A DNA stretch of 58,869 bases, from positions 1 to 58,869 of the forward strand of contig NZ_KB891224.1 in NCBI RefSeq assembly GCF_000373365.1, given 5' to 3'. Numbering within the stretch: position 1 is the stretch's first letter; each line of letters starts with the position of its first letter. The stretch comes from Parafrankia discariae (GTDB lineage: Bacteria; Actinomycetota; Actinomycetes; Frankiales; Frankiaceae). Below, piece after piece: positions 15,751 through 24,623 of this stretch. Both the position numbers and the translations under genes were made by a program. A model generated the notes under the pieces. It saw only the letters and a program-made list of their open reading frames with translations, searched no databases and was not told the origin of the DNA.

Positions 15751-16365
15751 CTACGGAGCGGACGGGTTCTCCTTGTGGTAGGTGTCAAATATCAGCCGGT
15801 CGTCGGCCGAGAGGTCGTCCTCGATCACGTAGGAGAACTTGAATCCGGGGTTCGAGACGTTGGTCCGGTTGTACAGCTCGTAGTCTGTGCTGGACCACGT
15901 CCCGATCGGCTGGCTGTTGGCTGGATTCTGCATCTGGAATATGTCGTCACTGACCCAGCGGTTCACGAGCAACCGGTCGTAGCTGGAGTAGAGTTTACAG
16001 GCTCCGGTGGAGTTCCGCCAGTTGAAATACATCGGCTCACCATTGAGACTCGTGATGAGAATCAGGTTTCCGCCGTCCCGGTAGATCCGCCATTCGATGG
16101 CTTTGGTCGTGTCCGGAACGTCGGCGTACAGCCAGATGTCCTGGCGGCCGACGTACTGAGCGCAGTCGGCGTTGAACAGACTGCCCCGGAAGGTCTGGCC
16201 ACTCTCGTACTGCGCACGGGTCAGCCAGGCCCGCGGCAGGGTGGAGTAGAGATCGGCCAGCGCCTGATCCAGCTTTACGTCCTCCTCCCGGGGCTTGGTG
16301 GAGGAGTTCTGTAGGTCACGTACCTCGTCGAGTACCGCCTGGCGCCGCTCGGAGGAAACTGTCAT
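15751..16365 (-). CDS. Hypothetical protein in lower-GC DNA
   Basis: A 204-aa protein that I do not recognise. It has no signal peptide or membrane segment. The N-terminal 45 residues are charged and helical (SSERRQAVLDEVRDLQ). The rest is rich in aromatic residues and Asn/Asp, with likely beta structure (KAIEWRIYRDGGNLILITSLNGEPMYFNW, CKLYSSYDRLLVNRW, KFSYVIEDDLSADDRLIFDTYHKE). The gene has AAGGAG ideally placed before ATG 16365, so it is probably expressed. Its GC content and codon choice are visibly lower than its neighbours, which suggests acquisition by transfer. The context gives no function. Confidence 0.7.
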   Translation of the reverse strand: MTVSSERRQAVLDEVRDLQNSSTKPREEDVKLDQALADLYSTLPRAWLTRAQYESGQTFRGSLFNADCAQYVGRQDIWLYADVPDTTKAIEWRIYRDGGNLILITSLNGEPMYFNWRNSTGACKLYSSYDRLLVNRWVSDDIFQMQNPANSQPIGTWSSTDYELYNRTNVSNPGFKFSYVIEDDLSADDRLIFDTYHKENPSAP

Positions 16366-16720
16366 TTCGATCTCCTTGTTTCACCATGCACCGGGGCCCA
16401 CCGCACCACGCCCGGCACAGTTGGCGTGTTTGTCTCCGGGGGCCGTCTGGGGCTACGCGCACCGACACTCGAACAACAACAACGCGGAGCACGGAATACG
16501 CGGCGATGTGATGCCCGGAGCACTCGAATCGAAACGTCCGCCGCGTTCTCCAGCCCGCCGACGGACGAGGAACAGGTGGGCGACCGGTGAAACTCCCGAC
16601 ATGTCACGCCGCCCGGAATGTCGTAATCGTCGGGAGTCCCGCCGTGCGACGCGCCGGCGTCGGGGCCCGCGGACGGACTCGGCCGAGGCGGACGGGCGAG
16701 CCGCTGAGACGATCCCAGCC
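16366..16720. promoter_or_regulatory. Divergent gap between orphan gene and DUF2156 gene
   Basis: About 355 bases with no gene I can support. It must hold the leftward promoter of the orphan gene and the rightward promoter of the DUF2156 gene, unless the latter starts further upstream (its frame is open from 16295). No clear palindrome or standard promoter hexamers were seen. Confidence 0.4.
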
Positions 16721-18646
16721 ATGAGAAGCACCGACGGAATCAGGGCCCCCGAAGCCCTGTCTTTGACCATGGGAGGACAGGGCAGCCCCGGGCACGCCAC
16801 GAACGCTGGGAAGTGCGCACGCGGCACCGCCGGTCACAGCACCGCCGGTAACGGCGTCTCGTCGCCCGAGGTGACGGTTCCGAAGGCGGCGGACCCGAAG
16901 GCGAAGCCGAGGCCGGTCGCACGGCGGCGGCCCTGGGCGCCGAAGGTCGCCGCGTTACTGACCCTGGTGACCGGTCTGATCGACGTGCTCTCCGCCGTCA
17001 CCCCGGAGTGGCGTTCCCGCCTGGAGCAGCTGCGGGTGATCCTGCCCGCGCCGGCGGCCCGGCAGGCGGCGGCGTTCACCGTGGTGGTCGGCATCCTCCT
17101 GGTCCTGCTGGCGGGCGGGCTACGGCGCCGCAAGCGACGGGCCTGGCAGGCGGTCGTGGCCCTGCTGGCCGTCAGCGTCGTGCTGCACCTGGCGAAAGGG
17201 CTGGACTACGAGGAGGCGACCGCGTCGGCCGGTCTGCTGATCGTCATGGTGCTGACCCGGGACGAGTTCCGCGCCAAGGGCGACCCGCGGACACGCTGGC
17301 AGGCGCTCGGCGTCGGGGTGACACTGGCCCTGTTCTCGCTCGGCGCGGGACTCCTGCTGCTGCACGTCCGGGCGAACCGGATCGTCGGCCCGCACCCGCT
17401 GTCGGCCCAGCTCGAGCAGGTCGTCGCCGGGCTCATCGGCATCGCCGGCCCGTTGCGGTTCACCTCCGACCACTTCGAGGATCTGGCGGCGCGGATCCTG
17501 CTGGCGCTCGGCCTGCTGATCGTCGTCACCACCGCCTACCTGGCCCTGCGGCCGCCCTCACCGCGGCCGCGGCTGACCGGCGACGACGAGGAGCGGGTAC
17601 GGGCCCTGCTCCAGCGGCACGGTGCGGCCGACTCCCTCGGCTACTTCGTCCTCCGCCGCGACAAGTCGGTCATCTGGTCACCCAGCGGGAAGGCCTGTGT
17701 GGCCTACCGGGTGGTCTCCGGTGTCATGCTGGCCAGCGGTGACCCGGTCGGGGACCAGGAGGCCTGGCCGGGTGCCATCGCCGAGTTCCTGCGCGAGGCC
17801 GCCGACCACGCCTGGGTCCCGGCGGTGATCGGCTGCTCGCACCGGGGCGGGACGGCCTGGACCCGGGCCGGCCTCGCCGCGCTCGAGTTCGGTGACGAGG
17901 CGGTGGTCGAGGCGGCCACGTTCTCCCTGCACGGCCGGCCGATGCGCGGCGTGCGGCAGGCGGTCGCCCGGGTCGAGCGCGCCGGCTACACCGCCACCGC
18001 GCGGCGGATGCGGGACATCCCGCCGCGGGAGGCGGCGCGACTGAAGGCGCAGGCCGCGCAGTGGCGTGGCACCGAGACCGAACGCGGCTTCTCGATGGCG
18101 CTCGGCCGGCTCGGGGATCCCGCCGACGGCGACTGCGTGGCCGTCATGGCCTTCGCCCCCGACCCGGCCGACGGCGAGCCCCGCCTGCGCGCCCTGCTGC
18201 ACTTCGTCCCGTGGGGGCGCGGCGGGCTGTCCCTGAACGCGATGCTGCGGGACCGGACCGCCGACAACGGGCTGAACGAGTTCCTCATCGTCAGCGCGCT
18301 CCGCCAGGCCGCTGAGCTCGGCGTCGAGCGGCTCTCGCTGAACTTCGCGTTCTTCCGCTCCGCGCTCGAGCACGGGGAACGCCTCGGCGCCGGGCCGGTG
18401 ATCCGGGCCTGGCGTGGTCTGCTGATGTTCCTGTCCCGCTGGTTCCAGATCGACAGCCTGTACCGGTTCAACGCCAAGTTCCAGCCCGGCTGGCAGCCCC
18501 GGTACGTCTGTTTCCCGAGATCGTCCGACCTGCTCCGGATCTCACTCGCCATCCTGGAGGCGGAGGCGTTTCTCGTCTGGCCCCGCTGGTGGCGTCGCGT
18601 TCCCGAGCACATCCGCCGGCCGCGGCGGCGGGTGACATCCGGGTAG
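16721..18646 (+). CDS. DUF2156 / phosphatidylglycerol lysyltransferase-type membrane protein
   Basis: About 641 aa. Residues about 75-285 contain six hydrophobic segments (such as AAAFTVVVGILLVLLAGGL and ALGVGVTLALFSLGAGLLLL). Then comes a cytoplasmic DUF2156 GNAT-like domain: LGYFVLRRDKSVIWSPSGKACVAYRVV, GDPVGD, GFSMALGRLGDPADGD, GLNEFLIVSALRQAAELGVERLSLNFAFF and YRFNAKFQPGWQPRYVCF. It corresponds to the membrane/transferase half of mycobacterial LysX, without the lysyl-tRNA synthetase half. Such proteins transfer amino acids from aminoacyl-tRNA to phosphatidylglycerol, lowering surface charge. The ATG at 16721 is a choice among several weak starts; 16769 is the next. The Ser/Gly-rich N-terminal 60 residues may be dispensable. 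Confidence 0.82.
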   Translation: MRSTDGIRAPEALSLTMGGQGSPGHATNAGKCARGTAGHSTAGNGVSSPEVTVPKAADPKAKPRPVARRRPWAPKVAALLTLVTGLIDVLSAVTPEWRSRLEQLRVILPAPAARQAAAFTVVVGILLVLLAGGLRRRKRRAWQAVVALLAVSVVLHLAKGLDYEEATASAGLLIVMVLTRDEFRAKGDPRTRWQALGVGVTLALFSLGAGLLLLHVRANRIVGPHPLSAQLEQVVAGLIGIAGPLRFTSDHFEDLAARILLALGLLIVVTTAYLALRPPSPRPRLTGDDEERVRALLQRHGAADSLGYFVLRRDKSVIWSPSGKACVAYRVVSGVMLASGDPVGDQEAWPGAIAEFLREAADHAWVPAVIGCSHRGGTAWTRAGLAALEFGDEAVVEAATFSLHGRPMRGVRQAVARVERAGYTATARRMRDIPPREAARLKAQAAQWRGTETERGFSMALGRLGDPADGDCVAVMAFAPDPADGEPRLRALLHFVPWGRGGLSLNAMLRDRTADNGLNEFLIVSALRQAAELGVERLSLNFAFFRSALEHGERLGAGPVIRAWRGLLMFLSRWFQIDSLYRFNAKFQPGWQPRYVCFPRSSDLLRISLAILEAEAFLVWPRWWRRVPEHIRRPRRRVTSG

Positions 18647-18753
18647 ACCCGGGTCCCGGGTCGGTTGCCCGGGGCCGGTGGTCTGCCGCACGCTCGGCCG
18701 GTCGACTCCCGCGGGTCCGCGCGGCGGGACGGCGCGAACCGTGGAGGTGTCCG

Positions 18754-19734
18754 ATGGCCACGCAGGCGGAGGCGATCTCAGTCGGGTTCGTCGCCGGGGG
18801 CGACCTGAAACGGGCCGCCGCCCTGGAGGAACTGCCGATCGACTCGCTGTGGACGGGCGGGCACGTCGCCTCCCGGAACCCGTCGGGTGAGGCCATGATG
18901 GGCCTGGCCCGCCTGTCAGCGGTCACCGAGCGGGTGCGCGTCGGGACGTCGATCCTGCTCCTGCCGCTGTATCCGCCGGCGATCGTGGCCAAGCAGGTCG
19001 CCGACCTCGACCGGGCCACCGGCGGGCGGCTCGTCCTCGGCGTCGGCATCGGCGGCGAGTACCCGCAGGAGTTCAGCGCCTGCCAGGTCCCGGTCCGGGA
19101 GCGCGGTCGGCGCACCGACGAGGCGATCGGCCTGCTCCGGCGGCTCTGGACGGCCCGGACGATCTCCCACGACGGCCCGTTCTACCCGATGGAGGACGTC
19201 CGGATCCACCCGGCGCCGGCCCGGCCCGGCGGCCCGCCCATCGTCGTCGCCGGCAGGAAGGAGCCGGCGATGCGCCGCGCCGCCCTGCTCGGTGACGGCT
19301 GGATGCCCTACCTCTACTCACCGCGCCGCTACGCCGCCTCGGCACGGACCATCCGCCAGGCCGCGGCCGAAGCCGGACGTGATCTGAGCGGATTCGAGTG
19401 GTACGCGTTCGTGTTCGTCAACGTCGACCCGGACGGCGACCGGGCCCGCGAGGCGGCCGCGCGCACGATGGGGGGCAACTACAACCAGGACTTCCGGGCC
19501 ATGGTCGACAGCGTGGCGGCGGCCGGGACGGCGCGGGAGGTCACGGCCAGGCTCCGCGACTTCGTCGACGCCGGCGCCCGGCACTTCATCTTCATGCCCG
19601 CACCCGGCACTGGTGCCGGTGCCGGTGCCGGTGCCGGTGCCGCCGACCGCATCGTCCGCCGCCTGCTCGACGAGGTGATCCCCGCGCTGCGCGAACACGT
19701 CTCCCAGCGGGGTGACGCCCCAGCGGCGGGATGA
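18754..19734 (+). CDS. LLM-class (probably F420-dependent) oxidoreductase
   Basis: A 326-aa luciferase-like TIM-barrel oxidoreductase. Family landmarks are ISVGFVAGGDL, MMGLARLSAVTERVRVGTSILLLPLYPPAIVAKQVADLDRATGGRLVLGVGIGGE and VAGRKEPAMRRAALLGDGWMPYLY. In actinobacteria these mostly use coenzyme F420 to reduce or oxidise small molecules; the substrate is not predictable. GGAGG precedes ATG 18754. Near the C-terminus five copies of the hexamer GGTGCC encode a GAGAGAGAGA run in a loop, absent from most family members. Confidence 0.85.
   Translation: MATQAEAISVGFVAGGDLKRAAALEELPIDSLWTGGHVASRNPSGEAMMGLARLSAVTERVRVGTSILLLPLYPPAIVAKQVADLDRATGGRLVLGVGIGGEYPQEFSACQVPVRERGRRTDEAIGLLRRLWTARTISHDGPFYPMEDVRIHPAPARPGGPPIVVAGRKEPAMRRAALLGDGWMPYLYSPRRYAASARTIRQAAAEAGRDLSGFEWYAFVFVNVDPDGDRAREAAARTMGGNYNQDFRAMVDSVAAAGTAREVTARLRDFVDAGARHFIFMPAPGTGAGAGAGAGAADRIVRRLLDEVIPALREHVSQRGDAPAAG
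19612..19641 (+). repeat. Five-copy GGTGCC hexanucleotide repeat in coding sequence
   Basis: Perfect (GGTGCC)x5 encoding alternating Gly-Ala in the LLM oxidoreductase. Unit length is a multiple of three, so slippage would change loop length without shifting the frame. Confidence 0.9.
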
Positions 19735-19759
19735 GCGCCGCCAGGTCAGCCGCCGGCCG

Positions 19760-20190
19760 TCACCCGGGCCGGCGGGTGGTCAGGACCGCGCGGATCATCG
19801 GGATCTGCAGCGGCATCCGCGCCCACGCGACAGCGGCCAGCGCGACGTCACCCGGCCGGCCTCCGCCACGCCGGGCCCGGGCCGTGGCGTCCAGGCCATC
19901 TGCAGGTTTCCCGGCCAGACTCCGACCAGGAGGGCCGCGCTCGCCCGGCCCGCCCAGGAAGCCTTCGTCAGCAACCCGGCCGCGCAGGCCAGCTCCGCGA
20001 CGCCGCTGGCATAGACGACCTCGCGGGGCCGTGGGATCGCCCGCGGCACCAGCGGCTCGAAGAGCGACGGCCGCGCCAGGTGCGTCATTCCGCTGAGCAG
20101 GAACGCCCCCGTGACAAACCGCGGGCTCGGTCGGACGAACTGCTGACGCGTCACCGGCGTATCGAACCACCAGGACGCCGCCGCCGCCAT
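19760..20190 (-). pseudogene. DoxX-family membrane protein with one-base frameshift
   Basis: The minus strand from ATG 20190 encodes a typical DoxX protein: FVTGAFLLSGMTHLARPSLF, PREVVYASGVAELACAAGLL and ALLVGVWPGNLQMA. The frame then runs off into WTPRPGPG. The expected family ending continues in another frame as LDATARARRGGGRPGD...RMPLQIPMIRAVL, stopping at 19760. One extra C in the GGCC at 19893-19897 (giving ATG GCC CTG GAC) would restore a complete protein of about 144 aa. So this is either a real single-base deletion or a sequencing error in a GC run. DoxX proteins are small four-helix membrane proteins linked to redox homeostasis. Confidence 0.75.
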
Positions 20191-20361
20191 CAGCGACAGC
20201 CGTACCGGGCATGCTGCGCACTCCCACCGACCCCCGCCCGCGGGACCAACGACGGGAACGGCCGAGATGAACGTCCCGATGCGGCCGACGGAATTAGGCA
20301 GAAAATAAACGCATTGGATGATCCGTCCACGACGGAACACAACTGGCAGGCAGGCGTCACG

Positions 20362-20886
20362 ATGGCTGTTCTGATTGTCACCGAATCAGTCTTCGGCAAC
20401 ACCCTCACTGTTGCCTGCGCCGTCGCCACGGGTATCGCCCAGGCCGTCGGTGAGGATTCCGTCGCCGTCGTCGGTCCCGCGGACGCACCGGCCCAGCTCC
20501 CTGCCGACCTGGGGCTTCTCGTCGTCGGCGCGCCCACCCATGGATTCTCGATGCCAAGGCCGCAGTCCCGGCGCCAGGTCGCCGAGAAGGAGGCCGCGCC
20601 CATCACCGAGACGGACAGCGGCGTCCGGGAGTGGATTCAGCGGGCCGTGCCCCGGCCGGACCTGCCCGCGGTGTCGTTCGACACCTCGACGAAGGTCCGG
20701 TTCCAGCCGGGAACAGCGTCGAACGCAATCTTCAGGGCGTTGCGGAGGCGCGGTTTCCGCAACGCCGAGAAGGGACCGAGCTTCCACGTCACCGGAACCG
20801 AGGGGCCGCTCGCCGACGGCGAGACGGATCGTGCCGAGATGTGGGGCGCGCGGCTCGGAGCAGCCCTCAGCACGCGAACGATGTAG
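20362..20886 (+). CDS. Flavodoxin-family protein
   Basis: A 174-aa flavodoxin-fold protein. The FMN phosphate loop TESVFGNTLTVACAVATGIA is at residues 7-26, and a second flavin loop reads LLVVGAPTHGFSMPRPQSR around 55-73. The C-terminal part (DTSTKVRFQPGTASNAIFRALRRRGF) is the usual actinobacterial flavodoxin-domain pattern. It probably acts as a soluble electron carrier or NADPH-quinone-type reductase; the partner is unknown. The frame is open from 20080, but ATG 20362 gives the canonical MAVLIVTES start. It is divergent from the DoxX gene, 171 bases apart. Confidence 0.85.
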   Translation: MAVLIVTESVFGNTLTVACAVATGIAQAVGEDSVAVVGPADAPAQLPADLGLLVVGAPTHGFSMPRPQSRRQVAEKEAAPITETDSGVREWIQRAVPRPDLPAVSFDTSTKVRFQPGTASNAIFRALRRRGFRNAEKGPSFHVTGTEGPLADGETDRAEMWGARLGAALSTRTM

Positions 20887-21182
20887 CCGTCGTCCGACCG
20901 CAGTGCGGCGCGGTGTGCCTGGACGGTCTGGCAGGAATGCCCGCGGCAGCGGCACGTGGTTCTTGTGGGGCGTGCTGACCGCGTTGAGAACAGACCATCT
21001 CCTGGGGAGTCCGTGGCAAGGCCTCAGCTGGCTCCCCGGAATTTCCGACCCGACCTTCTCGCCGCCGCGATGGACGGTCCGCGCCCTGCGCGGGTCGATG
21101 AGGTACCTGTCACCCGCTGGCGCACGAAGGCCGACGCCGGCTCCGTTTCAGCCGGCGCACCCTGAGGTTCCCGTAAGGAAGG
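20887..21182. other. Gap between flavodoxin and adaptor gene, no gene seen
   Basis: 296 bases between the convergent flavodoxin (plus) and MacA-like adaptor (minus). Short open frames exist but none has a ribosome binding site plus recognisable sequence. No strong hairpin was found. Its composition (TTCTTGTGGGG, CCGGAATTTCC) is slightly lower in GC than its flanks. Confidence 0.4.
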
Positions 21183-23564
21183 TCAGCCGGGACCGCCACC
21201 CCCACCGGCGCCGGCGAAGCGGCCACCGGGGCCACCGCCGGTGCCCCCCGCGCCGAACGAGCCGCCGCCGGTGCCACCGCCGAAAAGCCCGCCGTTGTCG
21301 GCGGAACCGCTCGAACCGCTCGAGGGCAGGTCGGCGTTGATGTCCGCGAGGACGACCTGGTCGCCGGATTCGAGTCCCGAGGTCACCTCGATGCGCTCGG
21401 AGCCCACGGCGCCGGTCTCCACCCGGACGGCCGTCGCCCTCCCGTCCCGGAGCACGGTCACCGTGGCCAGCTGGCCGACCCGGTGCACGGCGGACGTCGG
21501 CACGGTCAGCACGTCCTTGACCTCCTTCACCGTGATCGACACAGTGGCTCCGGTGCCGTCGAAGAGCCGGGTGCTCGTCGACTTCAGGACGATCCTGACG
21601 GGATAGGTCGTGGTCGAGCCGGTGGTGCTGTTCAGCGCGCCGATCGACGAGACGGTGCCGGTCAGTGGCTCCTTGACGCCGTCCACGAGGACCGTCGCCG
21701 GGTTCGACACCTTGACGGTGTCGACGGCGGACAGCGGGACGGTGGTGGTGATCTGCCGGTCACCGGCCCCGAGCACCGTGATGGTGCCGCTCGTCGAGAA
21801 CGCGCCCACGGTGGTGCCGGCGACGAGCGAGATGGCGGCCACCGTCCCGCTGACCGGGCTCGTGAGCGTGGCCCCGTTCAGGTTCTGCTGGGCCACGGCG
21901 ACCTGGGCGACGGCGGCGTCGATGGCGGCCTGGTCCGCGGCGAGCTGCTCGGCGGTGGCGGGCTGGGCCACGCGGGTCGTCGCCCCGCCGCCCGAGCCGC
22001 CGGACACACCACCGCTTGAACCGCCGGCAACACCGCCACCGGAACCGCCCGAAACACCCAGGCCGCTGGAGCCGCTGGAGCCGCCACGGTCCGTGCCCGC
22101 GGACGAGCCGTTGCCAGCCGCGTCGCCCGAACCACCCGAACCGGGCCCGGTCGGCGTGGCGGCCGGAGTCGACGGGCTGCCGGACCCGTCCGACGAGCCT
22201 TCGCGCGACGTGCCGTGGGCCGCCTGCGGGGTGCCGGTCGCGGTCGGCCGCGGAGAGGGCGCGGTCGTTCCGCCGGCACTGGGGCTGGGGCTGGGGCTGG
22301 GGCTGGCGCCGGCGCCGGCGCCGGCGCCGGCGCCGGCGCTGGGCGTCCCGCCGGGCCGCGGGCCGGTCGACGGAGCGACCGGGGCACCTGTCGCCGGGGT
22401 CCCGGCACCACGCAGGGCGGCGACCGCCGTGTCGAGGTTGACCTTCGCCGAGGCCAGCCGGGACACCAGGGTCGCCAGGTTCGACTCCCCCGACGCGCCG
22501 GAACCGGTGCTGAACCGGGTGACGAGACCACTGATCGCGTTCTGGCACCGCGTGACGTCGATGGTGCCGACCAGCCCGGCCGGCCGGATCGTCACGGTGT
22601 ACTGGGTGCCGGTGTCCAGACCGCTGAAGGTGTACGGGCCGGTCCGGGTCGCGATCACCACTCCGTTCCTGCTCAGGGTCACCGTGTCCTGGGCCCCGAC
22701 CGTGCCGCTGATCGTCCCGGCCCGGCCGGAGGAGTCGGTGGGGGTTGGCGTGGCCAGGTAGGAGATGGGCTCGGGCGGCGAGCCGGCGGTCACCGCGCAG
22801 CCCCCGCCCTGGGCCGTCAGCGAACCCAGATCGGCGCCGAGGTCGGTCAGGACGCCGTCGAGCGCCGACTGGGCGGCGACGACGTCCTGCTGGGCCGTGG
22901 TGACCGCGGTGCCCAGCGCGCCCGGCTTCGCGGATCCGGCGGCGGAGGTGCTGGTGACCGGGATGACGGCGACACCCGCGGACCCGCTCACGGCGGGCAC
23001 TGACGGGGCGTTCGCGAGCAGGCTGACCGTGAGACCCGAGGAGCCCCCCGCTCTTGACGTCGTGGACGCCAGCGCCGCGGTGGTCCCCTGCCCGCCGCCG
23101 GTGGACGTCTGGCCGGACGCGTCGTCGGCCAGGGCGAGCCGTGCGTTCGCCAGGTTCTGGTTCGCCGTGTCGAGTGCGCCGCGCAGCACGGTCGGGTCCA
23201 GGTTCGCCAGGACCTGCCCGGCGCTGACCTGGTCCCCGATCTGCACCGGCACTCCGGTCACCGTTCCGCCGACCGGGAAGGACAGCGTCGCCGTGTTGAC
23301 GGTGCTCAGCGTCCCGACCGAGGTCAGTGTCTGGGTGACCGACGAGGTGGTCGCAGCGGCGAGCCGGTAGGACGGACCGTCGTCGGCGGTGACCGCGACG
23401 CCCGTGCCGACACCCGTCCCGACGAGCACCACGGCCGCGACCGCGCCGACGGCGGCCTTGCGTGGCCTTCGCGGCCGGCGCCGTGCCGGCCGCGAACCGT
23501 CGCCGGCCCGCGGGGTCGTGTCAACCGCCTGTGCCGTACCGGCCCCCGGCGTCGCGTCAGCCAT
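21183..23564 (-). CDS. HlyD/MacA-type efflux adaptor with long Gly/Ser linkers
   Basis: A 793-aa membrane-anchored adaptor. After a basic N-terminus there is one membrane helix (AAVGAVAAVVLVGTGVGTGVAV), then a lipoyl-like barrel half (GGTVTGVPVQIGDQVSAGQVLANLDPTVL) and a first hairpin helix. An unusual insert of about 90 residues (TPTDSSGRAGTISGTVGAQDTVTLSRNG) looks like a small beta-sandwich bounded by two Cys. Next come a Gly/Ser/Pro-rich stretch of roughly 200 residues, the second helix, the other barrel half (SPVSGTVAAISLVAGTTVG), and the beta-barrel and membrane-proximal domains (VTVLRDGRATAVRVETG, GLESGDQVVL). MacA proteins are normally about 370-400 aa. It overlaps the upstream lipoprotein gene by 8 bases and is the last gene of the operon. 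Confidence 0.85.
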   Translation of the reverse strand: MADATPGAGTAQAVDTTPRAGDGSRPARRRPRRPRKAAVGAVAAVVLVGTGVGTGVAVTADDGPSYRLAAATTSSVTQTLTSVGTLSTVNTATLSFPVGGTVTGVPVQIGDQVSAGQVLANLDPTVLRGALDTANQNLANARLALADDASGQTSTGGGQGTTAALASTTSRAGGSSGLTVSLLANAPSVPAVSGSAGVAVIPVTSTSAAGSAKPGALGTAVTTAQQDVVAAQSALDGVLTDLGADLGSLTAQGGGCAVTAGSPPEPISYLATPTPTDSSGRAGTISGTVGAQDTVTLSRNGVVIATRTGPYTFSGLDTGTQYTVTIRPAGLVGTIDVTRCQNAISGLVTRFSTGSGASGESNLATLVSRLASAKVNLDTAVAALRGAGTPATGAPVAPSTGPRPGGTPSAGAGAGAGAGASPSPSPSPSAGGTTAPSPRPTATGTPQAAHGTSREGSSDGSGSPSTPAATPTGPGSGGSGDAAGNGSSAGTDRGGSSGSSGLGVSGGSGGGVAGGSSGGVSGGSGGGATTRVAQPATAEQLAADQAAIDAAVAQVAVAQQNLNGATLTSPVSGTVAAISLVAGTTVGAFSTSGTITVLGAGDRQITTTVPLSAVDTVKVSNPATVLVDGVKEPLTGTVSSIGALNSTTGSTTTYPVRIVLKSTSTRLFDGTGATVSITVKEVKDVLTVPTSAVHRVGQLATVTVLRDGRATAVRVETGAVGSERIEVTSGLESGDQVVLADINADLPSSGSSGSADNGGLFGGGTGGGSFGAGGTGGGPGGRFAGAGGGGGPG
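22279..22340. repeat. Adjacent hexanucleotide repeats CTGGGG and GGCGCC
   Basis: About four copies of CTGGGG are followed by five exact copies of GGCGCC (22305-22334). On the coding (minus) strand they give the Gly-Ala run and the PSPSPSPS run in the linker of the adaptor protein. The frame is preserved, so length variation between strains would be expected. Confidence 0.85.
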
Positions 23565-24564
23565 TCGCGGTGCCTGTTCCGCCGGATCCGCTGCCGCCCG
23601 AGCCGGAGCCCCGGCCGCCGAAGCCGGTGGCGCAGGCGCCGTTCGTCGCCGCGCTCAGCGCGATCCGGGTGGCCGTGACGGTGCCGGTCTCGTCGGTGGT
23701 GCCGTTCGCGACCGCGCACTTCCCGGCGGCCAGCGCGGCGGACGTCGCCGCGGCCGACTGGGTGTACCTGGTGTCCGCGCCGACGAGCACCGTGTAGGTG
23801 ACAGCCTGGTCAGTGCCGAAGCTGGTCCCCGCGACGGTGATCGTGGAGCCGGACACCGAGGTCACCTTGCCGCTCGCGCGACCACCGAACCCGCCGCCGC
23901 CGAAAGCGCCCTGCCTGCCCTGGCCGTTCTGACCGCCCTGGCCGTTCTGACCGCCGGAACCGTTCTGGCCGTCCGGGGCGCCGCTGGGGCGGGGCTGCGG
24001 CTGGCCGCTCTGCTGGGGCTGACCGGTGGGCCGGGCCCCGGCGTTCGGTCCGGCGCAGGAACCGTCGGCCGGTTGACTGATCACCACCGTCGTCGCGGTG
24101 AAGGAGGTGGGCATGGCGGTGGGCCGTGCCGAGGCCGGCGCGCCGGAGGCCTGGCCGCCGGCCGGCGCGCCCGACGGCTGGGCGCCGCCCGCCGGCACGT
24201 CCGCCGCGGTGACGCACACGCCTTCCCTGACGTCGCTCAGCGCCGCGGAGGTGGTCTCGGTGAACGTCGTGGTGTCGCCGTACTTCACCGCGACCTGGCC
24301 GGACTGTTGGCTCTGCACCTGGATGGTGCCGGAGTCGACCTCCGCGATGAGCCCGGACGCCGCGGCCCCGCCCGCTCCCGCCCCGCCGCCCTGGCCGGGG
24401 GTGGCACCGCCCTGGCCCGCCGGCGCGGCCGACGTCCCGGAGGAACCACCGCAGCCGCCCAGCACGGCTATCAGCACGGCGGCGGAGGCGGCCGCGACGG
24501 CCGCGGAACGCCGCGCCGGACGGCCGCCGATCGGCGGCACGGAAAGCGGAACCTGGCCAGTCAT
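23557..24564 (-). CDS. Lipoprotein with DUF5666-like repeats
   Basis: A 335-aa predicted lipoprotein. A hydrophobic signal ends in the lipobox AVLIAVLGGC, followed by Gly/Ser/Ala-rich sequence. Two related beta-rich units follow: LIAEVDSGTIQVQSQQSGQVAVKYGDTTTFTET...VREGVCVTA and KVTSVSGSTITVAGT...TYTVLVGADTRYTQS...AAGKCAVANG. These are the DUF5666 pattern. Each unit has Cys residues that could form disulfides. The middle is a QNGQGGQNGQG-type linker. ATG 24564 has GAGGA at good spacing; in-frame ATGs at 24582 and further upstream are less well supported. It lies between the permease and second adaptor genes, so it probably works outside the membrane with the transporter. Confidence 0.78.
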   Translation of the reverse strand: MTGQVPLSVPPIGGRPARRSAAVAAASAAVLIAVLGGCGGSSGTSAAPAGQGGATPGQGGGAGAGGAAASGLIAEVDSGTIQVQSQQSGQVAVKYGDTTTFTETTSAALSDVREGVCVTAADVPAGGAQPSGAPAGGQASGAPASARPTAMPTSFTATTVVISQPADGSCAGPNAGARPTGQPQQSGQPQPRPSGAPDGQNGSGGQNGQGGQNGQGRQGAFGGGGFGGRASGKVTSVSGSTITVAGTSFGTDQAVTYTVLVGADTRYTQSAAATSAALAAGKCAVANGTTDETGTVTATRIALSAATNGACATGFGGRGSGSGGSGSGGTGTANG

Positions 24565-24623
24565 GGTGTCCGTCCTCGTCATGGAAGCTGGTCGCTGCGT
24601 CATGGGCGCTGTTCGCCGCGGGG

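Noticed and set aside
20956-21165. Possible 69-codon gene after the flavodoxin
   Set aside because: No ribosome binding site, no recognisable pattern and codon use unlike neighbours.
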